Made by a program: the position numbers and the translations under genes
In this document: piece by piece, positions 56,854 through 64,000 of the stretch
Layout of the letters: each line of letters opens with the position of its first letter
How positions within the stretch are numbered: position 1 is the stretch's first letter
Source of the DNA: Pycnococcus provasolii
Taxonomy: Eukaryota > Chlorophyta > Pseudoscourfieldiophyceae > Pseudoscourfieldiales > Pycnococcaceae
Direction: 5' to 3'
Length of the DNA stretch: 64,000 nt
Assembly: GCA_938743325.2 (NCBI GenBank)
Contig: OW568897.1
Coordinates: forward strand, 186,001-250,000
The notes under the pieces: model-generated
Seen by the model: only the letters and a program-made list of their open reading frames with translations
What the model was told of the DNA's origin: nothing
The model's database searches: none

Positions 56854-59800
56854 TTAGCAAACATACACAACATCCCCACACACAAAGAGCTTGGTTGGCG
56901 GCACTTTCATCCTTTGAATGCCGAGATCATCACCAAGCTCAATCCGCTCTGCACGTCCAAGAGCCAAATCATCATTACCGCAATCCTCGAGAGCGAAAAT
57001 GCGTGTGCCATTCCAGGTGACACGAGCAATGCGTGCAACCATGCCACGTCCAATCTTGCGAAGAGAACAATTCTTCACCAGATGGTGGACATGAAGCGTG
57101 GCAGCAACGCTTGCCGTTGTCGTCAGCCCGGCTCCTCCCTCTTCATCAACACCACTTCTAGCCAAAGCAAGCTTAGATGCCAAACGCACGACTGCTGCGG
57201 CATCATTACCCCGAGGGGGCGCAATTGCGGCGCGCGGTGGAAGTGTCACCTCGCCTCCACCATGTATCAGCACGCGTATGGCACCACCACCACCATCCAC
57301 CACATCTGCGAGATGCGCTGCAACTACGGCGGCGGCTAGGTCGGAATCTTCCGGAATCGACGCCCAATGCACACCTCCTCCCAACATCCACGACGCGCGT
57401 GCTGTGCCTGCGCGGAGCACGTCGCCCGTATTGACGCGAGCTTGCACACCACCAACGCTGATGTTGCTATCACCACAGCACGGCTGCCAAAAAGCACCAC
57501 CAAAGAGCTCGTGCATAGCCTCCTCAGGTGGTCCTGGCCACGAGATGGACAGCACGGCGCGGGCAGCGCCACCCTCCACGCTTGGCATCCACTCGGATGG
57601 ACATCGCTCTGAGGCATGCTCAGCTTTTGCAACACGAAGTTCCGCAGACGGCAAACGAAGCCACGATGTGGGCATCGCCGGTCGAGCCATTGTGGTGATA
57701 GTATGCGGTGAAACATGCCTCACACGCATCGCACCGCCAATAGGGAGCAATCGCAGCAGATCCTCGGCATCTTGCGGTGCATGATCAAGTGCCAGCTCGA
57801 TGACGCATGTGCGGCGTCGTGCATCGCGCCATCGACGTCGCCATGGGGGCGTTGATGTCGCATCCCACTCGAGTCCCTTGGGTGGGAGCACACCGCCTCG
57901 CGGCGTCGATGACTTCATCCAGCCTTTCCACATCACCACGACCACGAACCATGCAAAGATTTGCCACCACCAGGATAGCACGCTGAAGTCCTCCTCCTCC
58001 TCCTCCTCCTCTTCAATCTTCTCCTCATCAGCCACTTGAATTGTCTTCTTCTTGCCGCACTTCATTTCGCTGATGGCAATCTCGGCAATGTATTTGGCGA
58101 GGGACTCGGCGGTGTTATGCTCGTACAGATCAGAAGTGGAAAGTCGAAGACTCGCCGACGCCCACGGACCGCCTCGCATTCTCAGCTGCTCTACGAGCAG
58201 AGATGCGGCGCGCACGACTCGCACGCTATCGAGGCTGTCAAGATGCTGGGGTAACTCGTGCACGCCACCCGGCAAGACTTGCAAGACTGCCGCTGTCACT
58301 GCCGCTAGAGCCACCTCGGTGGCGGCGGTGTCGTCGTCGATGTCATCAAGCGGCGATGCTGGATACTGGTGCTCGTCGAAGGCCATTTGACGGCTCTGCT
58401 CATAGAGATAAGCTTTGGTGAGAGTCTTGTTTATTTTTCCCATCGCGTTGCGAGGAAGCATCGCGCTGCATGTATCAGAGCCGCTCGCACATACATGAAA
58501 TGTGACAGGAACCTTGTACGGCGCAAGCTCGCTTTCACACAGTGCTCTAAGTCTCTGCTCAGTCTTCGTCTTCTCTTCAGCCCCCACAATCTCGTCGCTG
58601 GACGTGATGGCAACACATGCAACCACAACCTCGCCAAGCACGTCGTCGTCAAGGCCCACCACCGCCACCTCTGCGACGATGCGATCCTGAAGAATCACGC
58701 GCTCCACCTCAGCGGAATAGACGTTCTCCCCACCCACGAGGATCATGTCCTTTGCACGTCCGACAACTGCGATCGTGCCATCCGCAGATTGTTTTCCAAG
58801 ATCGCCCGTCAAAAGAAATGGGTCTTCCTCGTCGTCATTGCTAATGGCGAAAAATCCGTCTTCTGCCGCCTTATCGAATCTCCTCCAATACCCGCCACGC
58901 ACACGCGACACGCCACGTACTGCTAGCTCGCCGACCTCGCCTACAATCTTTTCCTCAAATGTACGAGCATCAACAATACGAACCTCTAAAAAGGGAACAG
59001 GCTTGTTGTTGACGAGAATTTTTCCACAGCACTCCGTCATTCCATAGTCGTTGATTGTGCGCATGGTGGTGGTGTTGATGCCAGCAAAATCTTTCCAGAC
59101 ATGATCAGGCACGGGAGCTCCACCAGCACTCACGCAGCGAAGACTTTTGAGCAGCTTGGAGCGATCTCCATCATTTCCCATGGCTGCGCATGCCATGCTA
59201 AGCATGGCCGCGCTGAGTGCAGTTTCCGTGACGGCAAAGTTGTGAAATGTCTCGACGATGCGAGCTCCTGTAATAGCGCCGTGTACGCACACCTGCTGGC
59301 CACCGACGAAGGGTACGGCAAAGACGGCGAACGCGTCCATCGCATGAAACATTGGCGCAACGTGAGCCCAGATGGTGGTTTCGTCCAAGTTGTAGCATGC
59401 TGTGGCTGCCCAGATGGCGTGGACAGAAACAGCCTCGTGCGTGTGAACAACTCCCTTCGGCTTTCCTGTCGTGCCGCTCGTGTGAAACATCTGGAAAGGG
59501 CATTTGATGTCCCCACCATCAGAATCGATGATGTTGACGACGACTTTAGCACCACCATCATCATCTCCGTCGTATCGTCGTACTGGCAGTTGCTGTATGT
59601 GCTCCGGAATGAAACGGCGTTCGAAGAAAACGTCGTCGTCTGAGCATGCCCAAATAACGTGCGTGACGCTTGACTCCGAGACGGTTAACGCGCTGGTGAG
59701 TTTTTCCGCGAGGTTTGCATGTGCGATGACAACTGTAGCCTCGGAATCTGCGAGGATGTGCGCAAGCTCCTGCGGCGCCAGCCTGTAGTTGACGTTGACT

Positions 59801-60273
59801 GCGAGTGTTCCGCAACGCATCATCGCGACAGCAAACTGCGCGACGACGACGTCGTTTGCATTCTCGAGAAGAAGTGCGACGTGAGGAGGATGGTCTGTGC
59901 ACGTCTCGATCGTTTGTGCGAGTTGCCTCGCTCTTTCTATCGTTTGCGCGTACGTAAGACTTTGCCTGAGACTCGACGACTCGCTTGAAGTTGTCGTCGT
60001 CGTGAGTTGTTTGCTGGGAGGGACGTTATCTTTGTGGTTCTTGAGAATTAACTCCGAGACCATACACGCTGTTGTTGCTTTGGCGAGCGCGGCGGCTTTC
60101 CTGCACGTGGTCAAGACGAATCCCTCCGATCCTGATCGCGACGTCACCACGACCGAGACATCTTCTCCTGCATCGTCGTCGCCTGGACTGTTGCCGTTGA
60201 CATTGCCGTTGACATTGTCGTCGGAGTGTGCCATCCCGACTTCACGAGAACGAGAGCCTGCTGAGTCCGCCAT
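56854..60273 (-). CDS. Acyl-CoA synthetase / acyl-carrier / TM / unknown-domain fusion
   Basis: 1139 residues, single exon. ~1-600: ANL-family adenylate-forming domain with P-loop-like TSGTTGKPKGVVHTH (~268), MFHAMDAFAVF, NDYGMTECCGK, LTGDLG and GRAKDMILVGGENV; the catalytic Lys region is NAMGKINKT. ~640-760: carrier-protein-like domain with HLDSLDSVRVVRAASLL, where DSL gives the likely phosphopantetheine Ser. ~763-785: one TM helix (WWWQIFAWFVVVVMW). ~800-1139: an unrecognised, Ala/Gly-rich beta-like region ending FVCGDVVYVC. The fusion suggests an acyl group is activated and held on a built-in carrier at a membrane. A (CTT/TTG)-type run lies downstream. I know no characterised protein with this whole order. 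Confidence 0.8.
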   Translation of the reverse strand: MADSAGSRSREVGMAHSDDNVNGNVNGNSPGDDDAGEDVSVVVTSRSGSEGFVLTTCRKAAALAKATTACMVSELILKNHKDNVPPSKQLTTTTTSSESSSLRQSLTYAQTIERARQLAQTIETCTDHPPHVALLLENANDVVVAQFAVAMMRCGTLAVNVNYRLAPQELAHILADSEATVVIAHANLAEKLTSALTVSESSVTHVIWACSDDDVFFERRFIPEHIQQLPVRRYDGDDDGGAKVVVNIIDSDGGDIKCPFQMFHTSGTTGKPKGVVHTHEAVSVHAIWAATACYNLDETTIWAHVAPMFHAMDAFAVFAVPFVGGQQVCVHGAITGARIVETFHNFAVTETALSAAMLSMACAAMGNDGDRSKLLKSLRCVSAGGAPVPDHVWKDFAGINTTTMRTINDYGMTECCGKILVNNKPVPFLEVRIVDARTFEEKIVGEVGELAVRGVSRVRGGYWRRFDKAAEDGFFAISNDDEEDPFLLTGDLGKQSADGTIAVVGRAKDMILVGGENVYSAEVERVILQDRIVAEVAVVGLDDDVLGEVVVACVAITSSDEIVGAEEKTKTEQRLRALCESELAPYKVPVTFHVCASGSDTCSAMLPRNAMGKINKTLTKAYLYEQSRQMAFDEHQYPASPLDDIDDDTAATEVALAAVTAAVLQVLPGGVHELPQHLDSLDSVRVVRAASLLVEQLRMRGGPWASASLRLSTSDLYEHNTAESLAKYIAEIAISEMKCGKKKTIQVADEEKIEEEEEEEEDFSVLSWWWQIFAWFVVVVMWKGWMKSSTPRGGVLPPKGLEWDATSTPPWRRRWRDARRRTCVIELALDHAPQDAEDLLRLLPIGGAMRVRHVSPHTITTMARPAMPTSWLRLPSAELRVAKAEHASERCPSEWMPSVEGGAARAVLSISWPGPPEEAMHELFGGAFWQPCCGDSNISVGGVQARVNTGDVLRAGTARASWMLGGGVHWASIPEDSDLAAAVVAAHLADVVDGGGGAIRVLIHGGGEVTLPPRAAIAPPRGNDAAAVVRLASKLALARSGVDEEGGAGLTTTASVAATLHVHHLVKNCSLRKIGRGMVARIARVTWNGTRIFALEDCGNDDLALGRAERIELGDDLGIQRMKVPPTKLFVCGDVVYVC

Positions 60274-61025
60274 TTATTTCTCAAGTGCTACTACAACTCT
60301 TAGAAAACAGGATTGCACTCACTACTAAGAAGTACTACTACTCTGGATGGAATGCCAGACCAAGGACAACCCAACCACCAACGAGTGAATGAGAGTACAA
60401 GAGTACAAGAGTAAGCCAAGGCACCCCAAAGGAGAAATCCCAGGCACATGGATGGCTCCATGGAGAGAGGGTGCGCCATTCTTATTCTAATCCGGGAGGG
60501 GATGATAATGCGTGGTGAGGTGTCACACGCGAACAAAAATGAAGCGAGACTCTCGAGGCACGTGCACATGTGGGGTTCGGGGTTAGAAGTTAGGGGTTAG
60601 GGGTTAGGGGTTAGGGGTTACCTTTAGGGGTTAGGGGTTAGGGGTTAGGGGTTAGAAGTTAGGGGTTAGGGGTTAGGGGTTGTGGTTAGGGGTTAGGGGT
60701 TTGGGGTTAGGGGTTAGGTTACTAACCAGCAATTACGGTAGGGTAGCTCGACGAATAAAATCCCGGTGGGGGCCCAGCCCAGCTTTCGCCCTAGGTCACT
60801 AGGTGGGGCCTGGGGAGGGGGGTCCCGTGCCCGTGGGATATGTGCAAAGTGCAAGGGACAGGGATTTGACTGGGGATCCCCTGATGGTCCGAATGAGTTT
60901 GAGTTTTTTAGAAGGCGACGCCCCCCCTGGTGAAGTTGTTCGGCCTCCCCTTAAGCCTGTTTCTTTCCCTTGCCGAGTACTGAAAGAGGCCGCGTACCCT
61001 TCATTCTTGGGAATAGGTGTAAGCC
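60274..61025. promoter_or_regulatory. Divergent region, acyl-CoA synthetase fusion / WW protein
   Basis: About 750 bp. It contains the TTAGGGG array (60572-60720) and GC-rich unique sequence. No ORF of note. Confidence 0.4.
60572..60720 (+). repeat. TTAGGGG heptamer array
   Basis: About 20 units of mostly TTAGGGG, with interruptions (TTAGAAG, TTACCTTTAGGGG, TTGTGG, TTTGGGG). The 7-base unit differs from the 6-base TTAGGG tracts elsewhere in the window. Confidence 0.92.
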
Positions 61026-62645
61026 ATGGGGTGCGGCGCCTCGTCTTCGTCTTCGTCGTCGTCCACGTCGTCGTCCACGTCTGACAAGGACAAGGACAAG
61101 GAGAAGGAGAAGGAGAAGGAGACCCTTTCTTCGAAGACGTCTTCTGATGCGTCCGCTTCTCAGGAAAATGTGCTGCCTCCTGCTCAGTCCGTTGACACGC
61201 CGCTCGCTCCGAGTGTCAACGGACGAGCTGTCGTATCCGGTGGACTCGTGTCGTCGGACGAAGACGACTCGTCCTCCTCCTCCGAAGACGAAGACGAAGA
61301 CGGCGACGAAGAACGCGCAAAACATCATAACTCACACGACAACGAAGATACGCTCACGGAGTCCACGAAACATAAACTCGAGAGCGTCATCAACGGCGCA
61401 CACACGAGCATAGCCAGCACATACCAGTCAGAAACAAGACTAAGGAGCCACCCACTCGCAGGAACAAGCGACTCGGCGTTGCCCACGCCGCCGACGAGCG
61501 CTGCGGGGGGCATAATAAGACCAAACACAAGACACAAACGCGTTCCAAACGTCCAAGACGAGGAAGTGCAACCGCCGCCGCCGCTGCCGGAACAACAGCT
61601 CGCCGTGCCGAGACCGTCGCCGCAGAAGCCGCACATCGCACAGGTGAGTGGTGGTGGAGTGACGCGTAACCAAGTGCTTGGGAGACTGCGCGGCGATGCG
61701 GCGAAGGAAGAGCAGCTGCCGTCGCCACGCCACGACGCACACGCCATACCGCCGCCGGCACCTCTGACGGCACGCTCGCTAGAGAGACCGCAGAGCCGCG
61801 GACACCGTCCGGCAACGAGAAACACCGCGCCCGTCTCGGTTCAGCTGCTCGCGGGCATGATAGAAGGCGGCGTGTCTACGCCGAGAATGCAGCAACTTCA
61901 GCAATCTCAGGAGCAACGGCATCAACAACAGCGAAACGTTCCGCTCCTGCCCTCGGTTGCCGCTCGCCAGCAGGAGCTCGAGCGCGCACAAGTGGTGGTT
62001 GAGCACGCGCGCTACCTGGAGATGGACGTCGTCGCGGACGCGGACTTGCTGTGGATTGCAGAACAGGCTCTCGCCGCACCCATGCCCGATGGCTGGGAGC
62101 AGTACACGCTGCCAGACGGTGAGACGCCGTACTACTTCAACGTTGAGACGAGGCAGACGCAGTGGTGCCATCCACTCGAGCCGCAGTTTCGTGCGCTGTA
62201 CAGATCCATGCGTGCCGAGAAGATGGCGCGCAACACCGCGGCTGCTGAGAAGGCGGCGAACCAGGAGAAGTCGGTAGTATCGGCCGCGGCAATGCGCGCT
62301 CTCAAGGGCATCGAGGAGAGCGAGGTGGGCGGCCGACGTGTACTCAACAGCGCAGGGACGGACAGCACGTGGGAAGACTCGACATTCAGCGACGCGACGA
62401 GTCTCGGAACCACGCGCACGGGCTTCGAGGACAGCTTCGGGTCGGCGCTCACCGGCTCGCTGAACGTGAGCAGCTATCACGGCGCAAGCAGCACCCGAGG
62501 TCTTTCTCTGAACATGAAGTCGATGAGCTTCTCGAAGGATGCGCGAGAGGCGAGCAAGCGTCGTGGAGGTGGCGCTCCCGCGTTCCTTCCGAAGTGGCTG
62601 AGGTCGTCGGACGGTGCTTTGAAGGGCGACGACGTGCGTTCATGA
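61026..62645 (+). CDS. WW-domain protein with N-terminal acylation signal
   Basis: 539 residues. Starts MGCGASSSS: Gly2 and Ser6 fit N-myristoylation and Cys3 fits palmitoylation, as in many flagellar or plasma-membrane proteins. ~8-130 is Ser/Asp/Glu/Lys-rich and disordered. The WW domain is at ~355-388 (MPDGWEQYTLPDGETPYYFN, then TQWCHPL), with first Trp and Tyr-Tyr-Phe present; the second conserved Trp is in TQW. Pro/Gln-rich stretches precede it, and a Ser/Thr-rich tail with basic SFSKDAREASKRR follows. WW domains bind Pro-rich ligands. Function unknown. TGTAA lies ~100 bp downstream. Confidence 0.78.
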   Translation: MGCGASSSSSSSSTSSSTSDKDKDKEKEKEKETLSSKTSSDASASQENVLPPAQSVDTPLAPSVNGRAVVSGGLVSSDEDDSSSSSEDEDEDGDEERAKHHNSHDNEDTLTESTKHKLESVINGAHTSIASTYQSETRLRSHPLAGTSDSALPTPPTSAAGGIIRPNTRHKRVPNVQDEEVQPPPPLPEQQLAVPRPSPQKPHIAQVSGGGVTRNQVLGRLRGDAAKEEQLPSPRHDAHAIPPPAPLTARSLERPQSRGHRPATRNTAPVSVQLLAGMIEGGVSTPRMQQLQQSQEQRHQQQRNVPLLPSVAARQQELERAQVVVEHARYLEMDVVADADLLWIAEQALAAPMPDGWEQYTLPDGETPYYFNVETRQTQWCHPLEPQFRALYRSMRAEKMARNTAAAEKAANQEKSVVSAAAMRALKGIEESEVGGRRVLNSAGTDSTWEDSTFSDATSLGTTRTGFEDSFGSALTGSLNVSSYHGASSTRGLSLNMKSMSFSKDAREASKRRGGGAPAFLPKWLRSSDGALKGDDVRS

Positions 62646-62958
62646 CGTACATAGACAAGCTTCTGTGCCTGCGACGAAGGATGTGATAAAGGAGATATAA
62701 GGCCTTTTAGAGAATACTCTACAGTAGTTGATCGACATGCATGTACTGTAATTTTATTTAAGAAGTACATAGTCTATACAGAAAAGGAACCTCATTCGTT
62801 GTTTCGTTGTTTCGTTGTTGATCGCCCCCTTTCTATGGTAGGAGGGAGTCCCCAGGCTGCCAGGGGCCGGTTTTCCCGGATCGTTCGGGGTCCTCTCTTC
62901 TCTCTCTTTCTTCCCATTTCCATTTCCGTTCTTCTCGAAGGTTCTTCTCATCCGTTCC
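62646..62958. other. Intergenic region
   Basis: 313 bp with the WW-gene 3' end (TGTAA ~62746) and the methyltransferase promoter (T/C-rich, TCTCTTCTCTCTC near 62895). Confidence 0.4.
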
Positions 62959-63999
62959 ATGGCGTCGCAACAATGTCGCTCAGGCTCGTCCCACGCTGCG
63001 CCGCCTTCCCTTTTAGTGAGCGAAGACATGCCGCACCCGCCGCCGCTCTCGTCGTCGTCCAAGTCCGCGATGAACTGCTGCGAACACGACTGGTCCGCGT
63101 ACTACCGCTCGTGGTCGCGGGCGGCGGGACTCTACGTCGAGCCGTTACATGATGATGAGGACGACGACGACGACGACGGTGCTCCAGGAGTCTCGCCGTA
63201 CAGCACGCGCCGGTTCTGGTCCTTGCGTCGAAAGAATCTTAGCCTTGGAGAAGAGGAGGATGGCTCGCTGGAAGAGGAGGAGGAGTGGCTATGCACGTAC
63301 GACGACATCAAGGCGTTCGCCAACGCCGCGTTCATCAAGCAGGGAGGAACGCTCGTGTGCGGGGCGGGACTTTCGAAAGTGCCAGTTGCACTGGCAAACG
63401 AGGGGTTCGCAGCGCCTATTTTTGCCGTCGACCGAGACGAACTTGCCGTCAAGTATCAGAAAAAAATAGCGGCTGAAAGCAAACGCGCACAGAAATCCGT
63501 GCGCGCGATGTACCTCGACGTGTCCGATATGGCGGAGAAGGTGGACGACAACTCCGTGCAGAACGTTTTCGACAAGGCGTGCCTCGACGCCATTGCGTGC
63601 GATAAAAGGTGTACGAGCGACGCATTCCTACAAAACTACGTCAGCGAAGTGGCGCGCATACTGCGGCCTGGAGGGTGCTTCGTGGTTGTTAGCCACGCGC
63701 CAGAGGAGCGCATCTTGCCACTCTTCAGGGGACGGCCGTGGTACGTCACGCACCGCGAGGTGGCGCCTCAACCGCGCGTGTCGGAGAGTGCTGCTGGAAC
63801 AACCGACGGTGGCGAGCCAAGCAAGCTCACGCCGAAGACAGACGCACAAGCAGCCATGCTTGCGTGCGATCCTCTGCACATGGTCGGAAACGGCGAAAGC
63901 CCGCCCTGCCACGTGTACGTGTGCCGCGACCTACGCGATGGTAAGGGAATCGACGGTGTTCGTAGCAAGCCGTACACCGGCGAGCCGGTCGCACTCTGA
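62959..63999 (+). CDS. METTL13-like class I methyltransferase
   Basis: 346 residues, stop TGA at 63997-63999 just inside the window. ~1-100 is low complexity and acidic, with a conserved-looking WSAYYRSWSRAAGLY entry helix. SAM motif I is GGTLVCGAGLSKVPVALANE at ~130, motif II IFAVDRDELAVKYQKK, then VFDKACLDAIACDKR and ILRPGGCFVVVSHAPEE. FDKACLDA/FDVVIDKGTLDA is typical of the METTL12/13 (eEF1A lysine methyltransferase) group. A protein-lysine substrate is inferred from that similarity. GAG instead of GCG in the first glycine motif is normal variation. Confidence 0.78.
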   Translation: MASQQCRSGSSHAAPPSLLVSEDMPHPPPLSSSSKSAMNCCEHDWSAYYRSWSRAAGLYVEPLHDDEDDDDDDGAPGVSPYSTRRFWSLRRKNLSLGEEEDGSLEEEEEWLCTYDDIKAFANAAFIKQGGTLVCGAGLSKVPVALANEGFAAPIFAVDRDELAVKYQKKIAAESKRAQKSVRAMYLDVSDMAEKVDDNSVQNVFDKACLDAIACDKRCTSDAFLQNYVSEVARILRPGGCFVVVSHAPEERILPLFRGRPWYVTHREVAPQPRVSESAAGTTDGGEPSKLTPKTDAQAAMLACDPLHMVGNGESPPCHVYVCRDLRDGKGIDGVRSKPYTGEPVAL

Positions 64000-64000
64000 G

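Noticed and set aside
1-64000. tRNA, rRNA or CRISPR features
   Set aside because: No B-box (GTTCGANTC) with an acceptor stem, no rRNA sequence and no spaced repeat array was found by eye on either strand.

Overview
The window is nuclear DNA of a eukaryote, very gene-dense, with mostly single-exon genes and a few short GT-AG introns. I read it as a unicellular photosynthetic alga, most likely a green alga of prasinophyte grade. Supporting points: plastid-type proteins (a thylakoid-lumen-like protein at 33650-34204 and a plant-type TPR protein at 34411-35382); TGTAA, the usual chlorophyte poly(A) signal, shortly downstream of at least ten stop codons; a selenoprotein K gene with UGA as selenocysteine; and flagellar or microtubule genes (SPEF1/CLAMP, katanin p80, an EMAP-like WD40 protein). 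The species cannot be fixed from the sequence.

Layout. 0-9 kb: housekeeping genes, namely an LRR fragment, SPEF1, two putative peroxisomal beta-oxidation enzymes side by side, IMP3 divergent from a Nug1-type GTPase, and an unknown protein. 9.5-18.5 kb: a family cluster of EF-hand / single-TM / ectodomain proteins. It has one intact non-BspA member, one intact member with BspA (DUF285) repeats and a scrambled pseudogene, with a DNA transposon (14825-16075) between the last two. 19-24.2 kb: a decayed GT29 sialyltransferase-like locus, katanin p80, and a promoter region holding nested mobile elements. 24.2-37.2 kb: a cyclic-nucleotide/RING/TRAF fusion, HAS1 helicase, Ppx/GppA-like protein, secreted beta-propeller, unknown Ser-rich protein, thioredoxin-fold candidate, plastid pair, LRRC61-like protein and Nudix hydrolase. 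37.4-42.3 kb: a secreted alpha/beta hydrolase and a tandem pair of acidic, Asn/Thr-rich secreted proteins. 43.1-52.8 kb: EMAP-like protein, PDI, NDUFAF2-like protein, a second secreted hydrolase and selenoprotein K. 52.8-64 kb: an acyltransferase-3 membrane protein head-to-head with a renalase-like oxidase (36 bp between start codons), a small secreted Cys protein, a very long acyl-CoA synthetase/carrier fusion, a WW protein with an acylation signal, and a METTL13-like methyltransferase.

The genes do not form one pathway. Recurrent themes are ribosome biogenesis (IMP3, Nug1, HAS1), microtubules/cilia, ER folding (PDI, SelK, perhaps the thioredoxin-fold protein) and acyl-CoA metabolism (dienoyl-CoA isomerase, acyl-CoA dehydrogenase, acyl-CoA synthetase). 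Telomere-like repeats (TTAGGG or TTAGGGG) occur at six places, all between genes and upstream of start codons. Most promising for follow-up are the transposon family with 7-bp target duplications, for which the window also carries the uninterrupted target; the EF-hand/TM/ectodomain family; and the two multidomain fusions.
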